In this document: positions 9,120 through 19,108 of the stretch, piece after piece | Layout of the letters: every line of letters starts with the position of its first letter | Position numbering within the stretch: position 1 is the stretch's first letter | Assembly (NCBI RefSeq): GCF_001704115.1 | Contig: NZ_CP016895.1 | Coordinates: 3,658,001-3,722,000 of the forward strand | Length of the DNA stretch: 64,000 bases | Direction of reading: 5' to 3' | DNA from: Acinetobacter larvae | GTDB lineage: Bacteria; Pseudomonadota; Gammaproteobacteria; Pseudomonadales; Moraxellaceae | The notes under the pieces: model-generated | Seen by the model: the letters and a program-made list of their open reading frames with translations, nothing else | Told to the model about the DNA's origin: nothing | Database searches by the model: none | Translations under genes and position numbers: made by a program

Positions 9120-11573
9120 ATGAAGCAAACAGGGTTTAAAGCAAAGACGCTTGGTGTTGCGATCAGACATAGTTTTATGGCGTTATCATTATTGGGAATT
9201 GGGGTGAGTAGTATATCTGTACATGCCAATACCGAACTGCGACAAGAGATTCAAATCCCTGCAGGGTCGTTGGCACAGGTGGTTCATCAATTTGCCGAAC
9301 AGACCGGTATTTTATTGCACTATGATGCCCAGCTTGTGGATGCCAAGCGTAGTGCCGGTTTAAATGGGCATTATGATATAGAGACAGGTTTTAGGGCGCT
9401 GCTTGCCCCTCATGGTTTACAACTGCATAAAACAACAACAGGTTATAGCATTGTTGCCATAGCATCGACATCGCCGCAAGCTGGTGAGATGGTTCAATTA
9501 GAACAAATCGATCTTTATGCAACCCATTCGAATACACAGCCTGCTGCAGAACTGCCAGTGATTACCCTAAATGCAGATTCAAGTACCACAGAAGGTCGTA
9601 ATTCCTATACAACCCATAAAATGCGTACCGCCACCAAACTCAATTTATCTATTCGCGAAACACCGCAATCGGTCACTGTCATCAGTCATCAGTTGCTCGA
9701 AGATAAAAAAATAGATGATTTTGATACTTTGATGAAAAATGTAACCGGTATAAGAGTAGATAAAGGCGTCTTAGATAGTCGAGCATCGTATTGGTTAAGA
9801 GGTTTTAGCCTTGATTATTATCAAATGGATGGTATTCGCATGGCAATCAATGACCTCACGATGAATAACTATAATATGGATAAATTTGATCGAGTCGAAA
9901 TTGTAAAAGGTGCCAATGGGCTAACAAGTGGTGCTGGGAACCCTGCGGGTGCCATTAATATGATCAGAAAACATGCGAATGCAAAAGTATTTCGTGGTGA
10001 TATCGATCTCAGCGCAGGAACATGGAATACTTATAAAATTAAAACAGATATGCAAGCACCCTTGGATAGTGAAGCCAATATAAGAGGCAGACTGGTGCTC
10101 AGCCATAAAGAGACCGATACCTTTAAAGATCGGGTACATAATGAAAATGATTTGATATATGCCGTTGTCGATGCAGATCTTAGTGATACTACCCAGATTT
10201 CAGCAGGTGCCAGCTATGAAAAAGACGATTTAGATGGCGATTCAAATAACTTACCAGCCTTTTATAGCGATGGAACGAAAACAAATTTTAGTCGCTCTAA
10301 AAACTTTTCACCGAGTTGGAGTTCTTGGGATACCGAAAGGTATTCCTACTTTTTAGACCTTAAACAGTATTTGCCCAATGATATATTGCTCAACGTCATT
10401 TATACCCATAATGATATTAAAACCAAAGATAGGCTAAATGGTTATTTAACGGTGTGGAATGGTCTAAATAAAGATGGTACGGGATTAGATTATAGCTGGA
10501 TGTATGCACCACAGGATATCCATGAAGACAATATCGATATTTACGCCGCGATCCCCTTGCAACTGGGCAATAGACAACATGAAGTCATTGCTGGATTTCA
10601 ATACAATAAACAAAAGACTAAACAAACATGGAAAGGTGATGGGGATATTCCGATAGAAAATTTTCTCACACAAAATGGCAGTGAAATAAATAGACCGATC
10701 ACGACAACATCTGTTCCTGGTTTTATCAGTGACAGTCAACAAAGCGCTTTCTATCTAACGGGTAAATTTGAGCTTCGCAATGACTTAAAACTCATTCTTG
10801 GTGGGAGATTAACAAACTATGATTTTAATGAAGTAAGTTCCAGATTTAACCAATATACAAAATACAATTTTAAAAATGAGTTCACACCATTTGTAGGCTT
10901 GGTTTATGATTTCAATCAAAATCATTCGTTTTATGCGAGTTATACCGATATTTTTAAACCACAAAATGCCAGAGACCAAGAAAATAAGCTTTTAGCCCCA
11001 GTGCTCGGACGAAACTATGAGCTAGGTATTAAGGGTGAGTATTTGGACAAAAGATTAAATACTTCACTGACTTTATTTAGAATAGAGCAAGACAATTTTG
11101 CAGAAGATACTGGGATAAAAAACCCATCAGGTAATAATATTTATGAGTCCAAAAATGGTGTTGTTTCAAAAGGTGTCGAGTTAGAAATATCTGGGAAAAT
11201 TACAGACCATTGGGACTTAACCGCAGCAATTGTAAACTTTGAAGCAAAAGACGGCGATGACAATAAGTTCAATACCAGAGCACCCAGAACTAATCTCAAT
11301 ATTTTTAGCAAATATCGTATCAATGATTTTAGTTTTGCTGCGGGCGTCAATTGGAAAAGTGATAGTTATATTGGTTCTGGAAGCAAAAAAGTATCGCAAG
11401 ATGCTTATGCAACCGTCGATCTAATGGCTTCATATAACTTTTCTAAAAATTTAACCGCACAGCTTAATATCAATAACGTGTTTGATAAAAAATATTATTC
11501 TGGATATTCAGCCAATGCCTATGCTTATGCAGACCCCATGCATGGCATCTTCAGTTTGAAATATAAATTTTAA
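9120..11573 (+). CDS. TonB-dependent siderophore receptor with signalling domain
   Basis: An 817-residue outer-membrane receptor. It has a signal peptide cleaved near VHA-NTE, an STN domain (about 41-113: QEIQIPAGSLAQVVHQFAEQTGILL) and a linker of about 50 residues. The plug follows (RETPQSVTVISHQLLEDKK; RVEIVKGANGLTSGAGNPAGAIN, cited by ends), then a full barrel ending in SLKYKF. The STN domain pairs it with the FecR and FecI encoded just upstream. It is FpvA/FhuE-like; the siderophore cannot be named from sequence alone. GGGAA lies at a normal distance before the ATG. The 134-bp gap upstream is AT-rich and probably carries the FecI-dependent promoter. Confidence 0.92.
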   Translation: MKQTGFKAKTLGVAIRHSFMALSLLGIGVSSISVHANTELRQEIQIPAGSLAQVVHQFAEQTGILLHYDAQLVDAKRSAGLNGHYDIETGFRALLAPHGLQLHKTTTGYSIVAIASTSPQAGEMVQLEQIDLYATHSNTQPAAELPVITLNADSSTTEGRNSYTTHKMRTATKLNLSIRETPQSVTVISHQLLEDKKIDDFDTLMKNVTGIRVDKGVLDSRASYWLRGFSLDYYQMDGIRMAINDLTMNNYNMDKFDRVEIVKGANGLTSGAGNPAGAINMIRKHANAKVFRGDIDLSAGTWNTYKIKTDMQAPLDSEANIRGRLVLSHKETDTFKDRVHNENDLIYAVVDADLSDTTQISAGASYEKDDLDGDSNNLPAFYSDGTKTNFSRSKNFSPSWSSWDTERYSYFLDLKQYLPNDILLNVIYTHNDIKTKDRLNGYLTVWNGLNKDGTGLDYSWMYAPQDIHEDNIDIYAAIPLQLGNRQHEVIAGFQYNKQKTKQTWKGDGDIPIENFLTQNGSEINRPITTTSVPGFISDSQQSAFYLTGKFELRNDLKLILGGRLTNYDFNEVSSRFNQYTKYNFKNEFTPFVGLVYDFNQNHSFYASYTDIFKPQNARDQENKLLAPVLGRNYELGIKGEYLDKRLNTSLTLFRIEQDNFAEDTGIKNPSGNNIYESKNGVVSKGVELEISGKITDHWDLTAAIVNFEAKDGDDNKFNTRAPRTNLNIFSKYRINDFSFAAGVNWKSDSYIGSGSKKVSQDAYATVDLMASYNFSKNLTAQLNINNVFDKKYYSGYSANAYAYADPMHGIFSLKYKF

Positions 11574-11600
11574 GCTTAGGGCATTATATGATCTTATGCT

Positions 11601-11630
11601 CCATCCGCTGCTGGTACAGGCAGAGGATGG
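11601..11630. terminator. Hairpin between convergent receptor and bioB genes
   Basis: CCATCC-g-CTGC and GCAG-a-GGATGG form a 10-bp stem with one mismatch and an 8-nt loop. There is no clear T-run on either side, so terminator function is only possible. Confidence 0.35.
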
Positions 11631-11722
11631 GCTGATGTTTTGCTTGCTACAACCTGCTATAAGCTGCTAAAAGCCAAGCTTGAAGAGCATAGTCCATCGT
11701 AAAAACTGCAATTCTTCAAGGG

Positions 11723-12715
11723 TTAAGCCACAGCCATGGCATCCACCGCCAAGTTGGCTAAACTGGGTTTGGCAGGTTCGACACCAAGCCCCAATTTGGC
11801 AAATAGCGCCTGATCACGGCTCTCACCTGCATTGGCTGTGGTCAGAAGTTTCTCACCAGAGAAGATCGAGTTGGCACCTGCCATAAAGGCCATGGCTTGC
11901 TCACTATCGCTTAAAGACTCACGCCCAGCCGAAAGCCGAATATAACTTTTCGGCATAAGCAAACGTGCCACAGCAATGGTGCGAATCCATTCTATAACAT
12001 CAAGCTTTTCGACATCTGCCAAAGGCGTTCCTGCAATGGGCACCAATAGATTAATAGGAACCGACTCTGGATGCAGCGGCAAAGTTGCCAGTTCATATAA
12101 TAGCCCAATGCGATCTTGACGATTTTCACCGAGCCCGACAATACCGCCACTACAAACTTTTAAGCCTGCATCGCGCACATGACTGAGCGTATCGAGACGG
12201 TCATCAAAAGTACGTGTGCTAATAATATGAGAATAATATTCACGTGAGGTATCGAGGTTATGGTTGTAATAGTCCAGTCCGGCTGTTTTTAATCTCTCAG
12301 CTTGCGAGGCATTGAGCATGCCCAGTGTCATACAGGTTTCAAGCCCCATGGCTTTGACCTGTTGAATCATGTCGAGCACATAGGGCATATCACGTTCATG
12401 TGGATTACGCCATGCTGCCCCCATACAAAAACGTGTTGCGCCTGAGGCTTTAGATTCTTGCGCTGCTTGAATCACTTTCTCAATGGCAATTCTTTTTTCG
12501 GTTGCGAGTTTGGCATCATAATGCGCCGATTGCGCACAATATTTGCAGTCTTCAGGGCATTTTCCTGTTTTGATAGATAATAAAGTACTGACCTGAATCT
12601 GATTGGCGGCAAAATATTGGCGATGTAATTGTTGTGCTTGGAATAATAAATCCATCAAAGGTTGTTGGTAGAGTGCGTGTATTTCTGTACGTGACCAATC
12701 ATTGCGAATGTCCAT
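11723..12715 (-). CDS. bioB: Biotin synthase
   Basis: A 330-residue radical-SAM enzyme that inserts sulfur into dethiobiotin, the last step of biotin synthesis. The SAM-cluster motif CPEDCKYC (Cys-x3-Cys-x2-Cys, near residue 53) is present. So are the family segments [28 protein letters not shown] and LVPIAGTPL. Length and motifs fit E. coli BioB. It is monocistronic here, away from bioFCD, and lies beside the liu operon, whose methylcrotonyl-CoA carboxylase needs biotin; a functional link is only suggestive. A 14-bp tandem repeat lies just upstream of its start. Confidence 0.95.
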   Translation of the reverse strand: MDIRNDWSRTEIHALYQQPLMDLLFQAQQLHRQYFAANQIQVSTLLSIKTGKCPEDCKYCAQSAHYDAKLATEKRIAIEKVIQAAQESKASGATRFCMGAAWRNPHERDMPYVLDMIQQVKAMGLETCMTLGMLNASQAERLKTAGLDYYNHNLDTSREYYSHIISTRTFDDRLDTLSHVRDAGLKVCSGGIVGLGENRQDRIGLLYELATLPLHPESVPINLLVPIAGTPLADVEKLDVIEWIRTIAVARLLMPKSYIRLSAGRESLSDSEQAMAFMAGANSIFSGEKLLTTANAGESRDQALFAKLGLGVEPAKPSLANLAVDAMAVA

Positions 12716-12733
12716 CGTGCTCTCCCTTATTGC

Positions 12734-12761
12734 ATTGTTTTGGGTGAATTGTTTTGGGTGA
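12734..12761. repeat. 14-bp tandem repeat upstream of bioB
   Basis: ATTGTTTTGGGTGA occurs twice head to tail (12734-12747 and 12748-12761), 19 bp before the bioB start. It could be a duplicated regulator half-site or a slippage product. Confidence 0.5.
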
Positions 12762-12851
12762 ATCGTTCTAAAACAGTGTTGCTCCAGATGCCGAGATCAT
12801 GGGCCTAGATGCTGCATGATGCAGTGCCAAGCCCTGATCAGCGCTATGGGT

Positions 12852-14543
12852 TTAATCAAATATTTCTACATGCAAATTGAGTTCCAATCGCATAATTTCT
12901 TGCAGTTTAAATTTTTGCGCCTTGCCCGAGGCTGTGAGTGGAAACTCGTGAAAGAACTTGATATAACGCGGCACTTTATTATGTGAAATATGCAGTTTAC
13001 AGAAGGCACGAATGCTGTCTTCATCGCTGCTGTGCTGTTCATGCAAAATAATACAAGCACACAGTTCCTCGCCATAGCGAGGGTCAGGCAAACCGATGAC
13101 CTGTACATCGCATACCGCAGGATGGCTATAGAGAAAATCCTCGATTTCTTTGGGAAATAAATTTTCTCCACCACGGATCACCACATCTTTGATACGACCT
13201 TTGATTTTGACAAAACCGTCTTGATCCATTTCTGCGATATCACCAGTATGCATCCAACCCGCAGCATCGATCACTTCTTGGGTTTTTTCATGATCATCCC
13301 AATAGCCAGCCATGACGGAATAGCCGCGCACACACAGCTCCCCCAATGTTCCCCGTGGAACAATCTCGCCGTGTTCATCGACAATTTTAATCTCGATATG
13401 TGGGTGGACATGACCGACCGTACTCACGCGTTTATCGATTGAATCATTGATATAGCTTTGGGCACTGACGGGTGAGGTTTCCGTCATGCCATAGCAAATC
13501 GTGATTTCAGACATATGCATCCGCTCAATGACCCGCTGCATGATTTCTCGTGGACAGGGACTCCCCGCCATGATGCCTGTGCGTAAGCTGGACAGATCAA
13601 ATTGATCAAAGTCTGGATGTTCAAGCATGGCAATAAACATAGTCGGTACGCCATAAGCTGCGGTACATCGTTCTTGTGCAATGGTTTGCAGCGCAGCTAA
13701 GGGATTAAATACCGCAGCTGGATAGACCATGGTTGCGCCATGGGTTATGCAGGCTAAGTTACCCATGACCATACCAAAACAATGAAATAAGGGCACAGAA
13801 ATACAAACTCGATCTTGTTCGCTGAGGCGAATCCCCTCCCCGACAAAATAACCATTATTTAAAATATTATGGTGCGTCAACATGGTGCCTTTGGGATTCC
13901 CCGTAGTACCAGAGGTAAATTGAATATTAATGGTTTGATCAAACTGTACTTGTTTACTGAGGAGATCGAGTTGCATCAGTTGTTCTGGATTGGGTGGGCT
14001 GAGCAGGTCTTGGAAACGATGTATTCCACGATGCACTGTGGCATCAATTTTAATGACATGGCGTAAGTGCGGTAAGCGACTGGCATGTAGGATGTTGTGC
14101 TGGCTATCTGCCAATTCGGGGGCAATATTGCTGAGAATTTCTTGATAATCCGTACTTTTAAATTGACTGGCAATCACCAAAGCTTGGCAAGCAACTTTGT
14201 TCAGTACATATTCAAGTTCATTGCTTTTATAGGCGGGGTTGAGATTGACCAAAATAATCCCAGCCTTAAATGCCGCAAACTGGGTGATGGTCCACTCCAC
14301 ACAATTGGGTGACCAAATCCCTAGGCGATCACCTTTTTTTAAGCCTAAAGCCAGTAAGTTGCAGGCTAAGGCATTGACCTGTTGTTGTAGCTCGCGATAA
14401 CTCAAGCGTTGATTTTGATGGACACTAATGATCGCCTCTTTGTTGGCATATTGCTGACATGCCTGATCAAATTTCTCGCCAATCGTCATTCCCAGCAGGG
14501 GTTGCGAACTTGTTCCTGAGGCATAACTCGGTAGTGGTTGCAT
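12852..14543 (-). CDS. AMP-binding acyl-CoA synthetase
   Basis: A 563-residue adenylate-forming enzyme that activates a carboxylic acid to its CoA thioester with ATP. The P-loop-like motif FTSGTTGNPKG, the ICYGMTETSP segment, the YWDDHEKT/GWMHTGD region and the C-terminal lysine in TASGKAQKFKL are all visible. The frame extends 46 codons further upstream, but ATG 14543 is preceded by AGGAGAG and the upstream part is low-quality sequence. It sits next to the TetR gene and the liu operon. A branched or medium-chain acid, such as isovalerate or a fatty acid, is the likely substrate; this is inference. Confidence 0.88.
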   Translation of the reverse strand: MQPLPSYASGTSSQPLLGMTIGEKFDQACQQYANKEAIISVHQNQRLSYRELQQQVNALACNLLALGLKKGDRLGIWSPNCVEWTITQFAAFKAGIILVNLNPAYKSNELEYVLNKVACQALVIASQFKSTDYQEILSNIAPELADSQHNILHASRLPHLRHVIKIDATVHRGIHRFQDLLSPPNPEQLMQLDLLSKQVQFDQTINIQFTSGTTGNPKGTMLTHHNILNNGYFVGEGIRLSEQDRVCISVPLFHCFGMVMGNLACITHGATMVYPAAVFNPLAALQTIAQERCTAAYGVPTMFIAMLEHPDFDQFDLSSLRTGIMAGSPCPREIMQRVIERMHMSEITICYGMTETSPVSAQSYINDSIDKRVSTVGHVHPHIEIKIVDEHGEIVPRGTLGELCVRGYSVMAGYWDDHEKTQEVIDAAGWMHTGDIAEMDQDGFVKIKGRIKDVVIRGGENLFPKEIEDFLYSHPAVCDVQVIGLPDPRYGEELCACIILHEQHSSDEDSIRAFCKLHISHNKVPRYIKFFHEFPLTASGKAQKFKLQEIMRLELNLHVEIFD

Positions 14544-14635
14544 AGAATCTCTCTCCTTGATTCTTTTTTCATTTTGGTTGTTTAGCTCTTTAGGCTTGCA
14601 ACGCCAACTACCTTTCTCAACTGCTTTTTTTTGTG

Positions 14636-15271
14636 TTATGAATCCTGACGATCTGATCTTTTTTGCACAGCAGCAACACAAAAATCAGCAATTTGTTTGG
14701 AAAAGTAGTCTTTGTAGTCGGGGTCAAATTTGGTATTTTGCGCAGGGTCTAAAGGTTCAATGGCCACAAAGGTCATGGCACCAACCACGCATAATGCGCT
14801 GCTGTTTAGATCGTCAAAATCAAACGCAACACTTGCTTTTCCATCTGCAAGTATTTTTTTAATGCTTTTTTTAATCAACTGCTTCACACGAAACCGCTCC
14901 AGTTCAACATGAGAATCTAAGGGTTCGAACATCAGTGAATAGGCCAGTTGAGGGCTATTTAAAGCCCGTTTTACAAAAGTCGCAACAGCTTTATGCAACT
15001 TTTCTGCAGGCTGCAGCGCACTGTCTGCAATGCTGTCTATGACTTGTAGTTCGGTTGTGATGGCATCTGACAGGACTTCAACCAAGACCTGACTTTTGCT
15101 GTCAAAGTAACGGTAAACCAAACCACTTGAAACCCCAGCACGTTCTGCAATGGTCTGTATTTGTGCGTCTTTAAATCCTCCCTCTGCGATTAAGCTTCTC
15201 GCAGAATCTAAAATCGCAAGGCGATTTTGCTCCATGCGCTCTTGCATCAAAGATGATCGTTTATAGCTCAT
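14636..15271 (-). CDS. TetR/AcrR-family transcriptional regulator, probable regulator of the liu genes
   Basis: A 211-residue repressor with an N-terminal TetR helix-turn-helix (ILDSARSLIAEGGF; IQTIAERAGVSSGLVYRYF). The C-terminal ligand domain has TetR_C length. ATG 15271 has GGTGGAG in front, while the longer frame has none. It is divergent from liuA and upstream of the acyl-CoA synthetase on the same strand. By analogy with PsrA/FadR-like TetR proteins, an acyl-CoA intermediate of leucine or fatty-acid breakdown is a reasonable ligand. A 7-8-7 inverted repeat lies in the divergent promoter region. Confidence 0.82.
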   Translation of the reverse strand: MSYKRSSLMQERMEQNRLAILDSARSLIAEGGFKDAQIQTIAERAGVSSGLVYRYFDSKSQVLVEVLSDAITTELQVIDSIADSALQPAEKLHKAVATFVKRALNSPQLAYSLMFEPLDSHVELERFRVKQLIKKSIKKILADGKASVAFDFDDLNSSALCVVGAMTFVAIEPLDPAQNTKFDPDYKDYFSKQIADFCVAAVQKRSDRQDS

Positions 15272-15291
15272 AATTTTATTCTCCACCAAAC

Positions 15292-15313
15292 AAAATGAAT
15301 TGTAAATCATTTT
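15292..15313. promoter_or_regulatory. Candidate TetR operator in the TetR-liuA divergent region
   Basis: AAAATGA-(8)-TCATTTT is a perfect inverted repeat in the 146 bp between the TetR gene and liuA. A second short one (TGAAT-TAAT-ATTCA) follows at about 15314-15328. The positions suit autoregulation and control of liuA, but binding is inferred. Confidence 0.4.
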
Positions 15314-15417
15314 ATGAATTAATATTCACTTTTTTAAAAAATCACTGTAAGGTATCCATGAAGTCGCCATTGCATTGGCATAGGGAACAACAAATATAAC
15401 GAACAGGATGAAATCGT

Positions 15418-16590
15418 ATGAACCTACACAGTATCAATTTTGGTCTAGATGAAACACTGCTTGCACTACGAGATTCAGTTGCTGCATTTTGTGCCAAAGA
15501 AATTGCCCCCATTGCCCAGCAGGTTGATCAAGACAATTTTTTCCCTGCCCATCTATGGAAAAAGATGGGCGATATGGGCTTACACGGCATGACCATTTCA
15601 GAAAACTATGGCGGAACCAATTTGGGTTACTTGGCGCATATTATTGTGATGCAAGAGATCTCTCGTGCCTCTGCCGCCATTGGTTTGTCTTATGGCGCGC
15701 ATTCTAACCTATGTATTAACCAAATTAATCGTAATGGCAGCGAACAACAAAAACAAAAATATCTGCCCAAATTGGTTTCAGGTGACGCTGTTGGTGCGTT
15801 GGCGATGTCTGAACCCAATGCGGGCTCGGATGTGGTCAGTATGACGTTACGGGCGGAACAAAAAGGTGATTGCTTCATACTCAATGGCTCCAAGATGTGG
15901 ATTACCAATGGCGGTGATGCTGATGTATTGGTGGTTTATGCCAAAACAAATCCACAAGCAGGTGCCAAAGGCATAACGGCTTTTATTATTGAAAAAGGTA
16001 TGCCGGGCTTTAGTCATGGTAGCCATTTAGACAAATTGGGCATGCGTGGCTCCAATACCTACCCGCTGTTCTTTGACAATGTTGAAGTGCCAATGGAAAA
16101 CGTCATGGGTGGTGTTGGCAATGGTGTCAAAGTCTTGATGAGCGGTTTGGACTATGAACGTGCTGTACTCAGTGGCGGACCACTCGGCATTATGGATGCC
16201 TGTTTAGATATGACCATCCCCTATTTACATCACCGTGAACAATTTGGACAGCCATTGGGTGAGTTCCAATTGATGCAAGGCAAATTGGCAGATATGTACT
16301 CGACATGGCTGGCATGTAAAGCACTGGTCTATGCAGTGGGTGCTGCCTGTGACCGAGTCGATCATGATCGTAGCCTGCGTAAAGATGCTGCCAGTGCCAT
16401 TTTATATGCTGCCGAAAAAGCCACTTGGATGGCTGGTGAAACCATTCAAAGTCTTGGCGGCAATGGCTATATCAATGAGTACCCTGCAGGTCGTTTATGG
16501 CGTGATGCCAAACTCTATGAAATTGGTGCTGGTACTTCAGAAATTCGTCGCATGCTGATTGGACGTGAACTTTTTCATGAAAATAAATAA
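15418..16590 (+). CDS. liuA: Isovaleryl-CoA dehydrogenase
   Basis: A 390-residue FAD flavoenzyme of the acyl-CoA dehydrogenase family that oxidises isovaleryl-CoA to 3-methylcrotonyl-CoA in leucine breakdown. Visible signatures are [10 protein letters not shown] and [11 protein letters not shown] (FAD/substrate loops), and [16 protein letters not shown], which holds the Glu at the position used as catalytic base in isovaleryl-CoA dehydrogenases. [20 protein letters not shown] and [16 protein letters not shown] close the protein. Followed by liuBCDE on the same strand, which confirms the substrate assignment. Confidence 0.95.
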   Translation: MNLHSINFGLDETLLALRDSVAAFCAKEIAPIAQQVDQDNFFPAHLWKKMGDMGLHGMTISENYGGTNLGYLAHIIVMQEISRASAAIGLSYGAHSNLCINQINRNGSEQQKQKYLPKLVSGDAVGALAMSEPNAGSDVVSMTLRAEQKGDCFILNGSKMWITNGGDADVLVVYAKTNPQAGAKGITAFIIEKGMPGFSHGSHLDKLGMRGSNTYPLFFDNVEVPMENVMGGVGNGVKVLMSGLDYERAVLSGGPLGIMDACLDMTIPYLHHREQFGQPLGEFQLMQGKLADMYSTWLACKALVYAVGAACDRVDHDRSLRKDAASAILYAAEKATWMAGETIQSLGGNGYINEYPAGRLWRDAKLYEIGAGTSEIRRMLIGRELFHENK

Positions 16591-16629
16591 ACGCAGATTC
16601 ATGAAAGTAAATAAGCACGGATTAGAGGA

Positions 16630-18255
16630 ATGATGAGCATGAATCAATTACACAGTACCTTAAATAGTCGTAGCGAAGACTTTAAAAATAACCAATTGGC
16701 GATGCAAGCTTTGGTCGATGACCTACAGCAGTTGGCAGGAAAAATCACCTTGGGTGGCGGAGAAAAAGCACGGCAGAAACATCTAGACCGTGGCAAATTA
16801 TTGCCGCGGCAACGGATTGAGCAGCTCATTGATGTTGGGACAGCCTTCTTAGAAATTGGACAACTGGCAGCCTATGGCGTGTACGAGGATGATATTCCCG
16901 CAGCAGGTGTAATTGCGGGTATTGGGCAGGTCAATGGCATTCCCTGTATGATCGTGGCCAATGATGCCACGGTCAAAGGGGGCACGTATTATCCCCTTAC
17001 CGTGAAAAAACATTTACGCGCACAGGAAATTGCCGAACAAAACCGATTGACCTGTCTTTATCTGGTCGATTCAGGCGGTGCCTATTTACCATTACAAGAT
17101 CAGGTTTTCCCCGATCGTGATCATTTTGGTCGTATCTTTTATAACCAAGCACGCATGTCCAGTCAGGGCATCGCTCAAATTGCAGTAGTGATGGGAAGTT
17201 GTACTGCCGGTGGGGCTTATGTACCTGCCATGTCAGATGAAACCATTATTGTCCGTAATCAAGGCACGATCTTTTTAGGCGGTCCACCCTTGGTCAAAGC
17301 AGCGACGGGTGAAGTGGTCAGTAGTGAAGACTTGGGCGGCGCCGATGTACATACTCGCCTTTCTGGCGTCGCGGATCACTTGGCTGAAAATGATGAGCAT
17401 GCACTGGCGATTGCACGTCAGATTGTCGCCAATTTAAATTTAAACAGTAGCGCATTGCAATCCAATCTACATGCACGCGATATCGATGAACCTCTATTTG
17501 ATGCCAAAGAGCTCTATGGCGTGATTCCCAGCGATGCACGTAAACCGTTTGATGTACGCGAAGTAATTGCCCGTATTGTTGATGGTTCACGCTTTGATGA
17601 GTTTAAGGCTCGTTTCGGTACAACCCTGATCACTGGTTTTGCCCATTTATATGGTATGCCGGTGGGCATTATTGCCAATAACGGTATTTTATTTTCAGAG
17701 TCTGCCCAAAAAGCTGCGCACTTTATTGAGCTGTGTACTCAGCGCAAGATTCCTTTGTTATTTATTCAGAATATTACGGGCTTTATGGTTGGACGCCAGT
17801 ATGAAAATGAAGGTATTGCCAAACATGGCGCTAAATTGGTGATGGCTGTTGCGACCGCCAATGTGCCGAAGATTACCTTGATTATTGGTGGTTCTTTTGG
17901 TGCGGGCAACTATGGCATGTGTGGTCGGGCCTATTCACCACGGTTTTTATGGACTTGGCCCAACGCACGGATTTCAGTGATGGGCGGAGAACAAGCTGCC
18001 AGTGTGTTATCGACACTAAAACGTGATCAGATTGAGCAAAAAGGTGGGCAATGGTCTGTAGCAGAAGAAGAGCAATTTAAACAGCCTATTCGTGAGCAAT
18101 ATGAGCAACAAGGACATCCTTACTATGCTTCAGCACGCTTATGGGATGATGGGGTGATTGACCCTGCACAAAGCCGTCAAGTTTTGGCACTGAGCTTGGC
18201 AGCAAGTTTGAATGCCCCGATTCAAGCAACACAATTTGGCGTATTCCGAATGTAG
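16630..18255 (+). CDS. liuB: 3-Methylcrotonyl-CoA carboxylase, beta (carboxyltransferase) subunit
   Basis: A 541-residue carboxyltransferase that moves CO2 from carboxybiotin to 3-methylcrotonyl-CoA, giving 3-methylglutaconyl-CoA. The protein shows the crotonase-like carboxyltransferase fold with [47 protein letters not shown] and [15 protein letters not shown]. Its partner, the biotin-carrying alpha subunit, is liuD two genes on. AGAGGA precedes three near in-frame starts (16630, 16633, 16639); the last has the most usual spacing. Confidence 0.95.
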   Translation: MMSMNQLHSTLNSRSEDFKNNQLAMQALVDDLQQLAGKITLGGGEKARQKHLDRGKLLPRQRIEQLIDVGTAFLEIGQLAAYGVYEDDIPAAGVIAGIGQVNGIPCMIVANDATVKGGTYYPLTVKKHLRAQEIAEQNRLTCLYLVDSGGAYLPLQDQVFPDRDHFGRIFYNQARMSSQGIAQIAVVMGSCTAGGAYVPAMSDETIIVRNQGTIFLGGPPLVKAATGEVVSSEDLGGADVHTRLSGVADHLAENDEHALAIARQIVANLNLNSSALQSNLHARDIDEPLFDAKELYGVIPSDARKPFDVREVIARIVDGSRFDEFKARFGTTLITGFAHLYGMPVGIIANNGILFSESAQKAAHFIELCTQRKIPLLFIQNITGFMVGRQYENEGIAKHGAKLVMAVATANVPKITLIIGGSFGAGNYGMCGRAYSPRFLWTWPNARISVMGGEQAASVLSTLKRDQIEQKGGQWSVAEEEQFKQPIREQYEQQGHPYYASARLWDDGVIDPAQSRQVLALSLAASLNAPIQATQFGVFRM

Positions 18256-18263
18256 AGGTGTTT

Positions 18264-19055
18264 ATGCAGACACAAATGTTACAACTCGAACAACAGGGCG
18301 CTGTTGCCTATCTTTGGTTAAACCGACCTGAGCTGCACAATGCCTTTAATGCCGAACTGATTGCAGCATTACATCAGCAATTGCAGATGCTCAATCAACG
18401 TGATGACATTCGTGTGGTGGTCTTGGCTGGGCGTGGCAAAAGTTTTTCAGCCGGTGCCGATTTAAATTGGATGAAACAAGCTGGGCAAGCCGCAAGCGCA
18501 GAGAATCAAGCCGATGCATTTAAACTAGCTGAAATGTTAGCGACATTGGCAACGTTGCGGCAACCCACCATTGCACGTGTACATGGTGCGGCATTGGGCG
18601 GTGGTCTGGGCTTAGCAGCGGCTTGTGATATCTGTGTAGCCAGTGCTGCTGCACGTTTTGCCACCTCTGAGGTCCGTTTGGGCTTAGCACCTTCGACCAT
18701 TAGCCCCTATGTCATTGCCGCAATAGGCGCACGGCAGGCATCGCGTTATTTCCTGACCGCAGAACGTATTTCTGCTGAGCGTGCATATGAGATCGGTTTA
18801 GTACACGCCTTGAGTGATGCGGAACATCTCGATCAGACACTTCAGCAGTTGATCAAGGACTTATTACTGGGCGGACCACAGGCACAGCATGCCTCGAAGC
18901 AATTGATCCAACAGGTTCGTCAGCGTGACGTCGATCGTGATTTATTACAATACACCGCACAGCATATTGCCGCATTAAGACAAGGTGCAGAAGCCAAAGA
19001 CGGCTTGCAGGCTTTTCTCCATAAACAACAGCCGAGATGGGTTATAGGCGAGTAA
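18264..19055 (+). CDS. liuC: 3-Methylglutaconyl-CoA hydratase (enoyl-CoA hydratase family)
   Basis: A 263-residue crotonase-fold hydratase adding water to 3-methylglutaconyl-CoA to form HMG-CoA. The CoA/oxyanion motifs GKSFSAGADLNWM and HGAALGGGLGLAAACD are present. TSEVRLGLAPSTISPYV matches the methylglutaconyl hydratase subgroup (LiuC/AtuE-like). ATG 18264 is preceded by AGAGG; a GTG two codons earlier has poor spacing. It starts 8 bp after liuB and precedes liuD, in the usual liu order. Confidence 0.9.
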   Translation: MQTQMLQLEQQGAVAYLWLNRPELHNAFNAELIAALHQQLQMLNQRDDIRVVVLAGRGKSFSAGADLNWMKQAGQAASAENQADAFKLAEMLATLATLRQPTIARVHGAALGGGLGLAAACDICVASAAARFATSEVRLGLAPSTISPYVIAAIGARQASRYFLTAERISAERAYEIGLVHALSDAEHLDQTLQQLIKDLLLGGPQAQHASKQLIQQVRQRDVDRDLLQYTAQHIAALRQGAEAKDGLQAFLHKQQPRWVIGE

Positions 19056-19108
19056 TTCGCTCGCCAGAACCAAGACTCTCGCCAGAAAAAAAGATTAAGG
19101 ATGATGCT

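Noticed and set aside
14544..14681. N-terminal extension of the acyl-CoA synthetase starting with a run of cysteines
   Set aside because: The downstream ATG at 14543 has a strong ribosome-binding site and family-like start; the extension has neither.
17318..17590. 90-codon minus-strand frame inside liuB
   Set aside because: It lies entirely in a well-conserved carboxyltransferase gene and has no recognisable protein motif.
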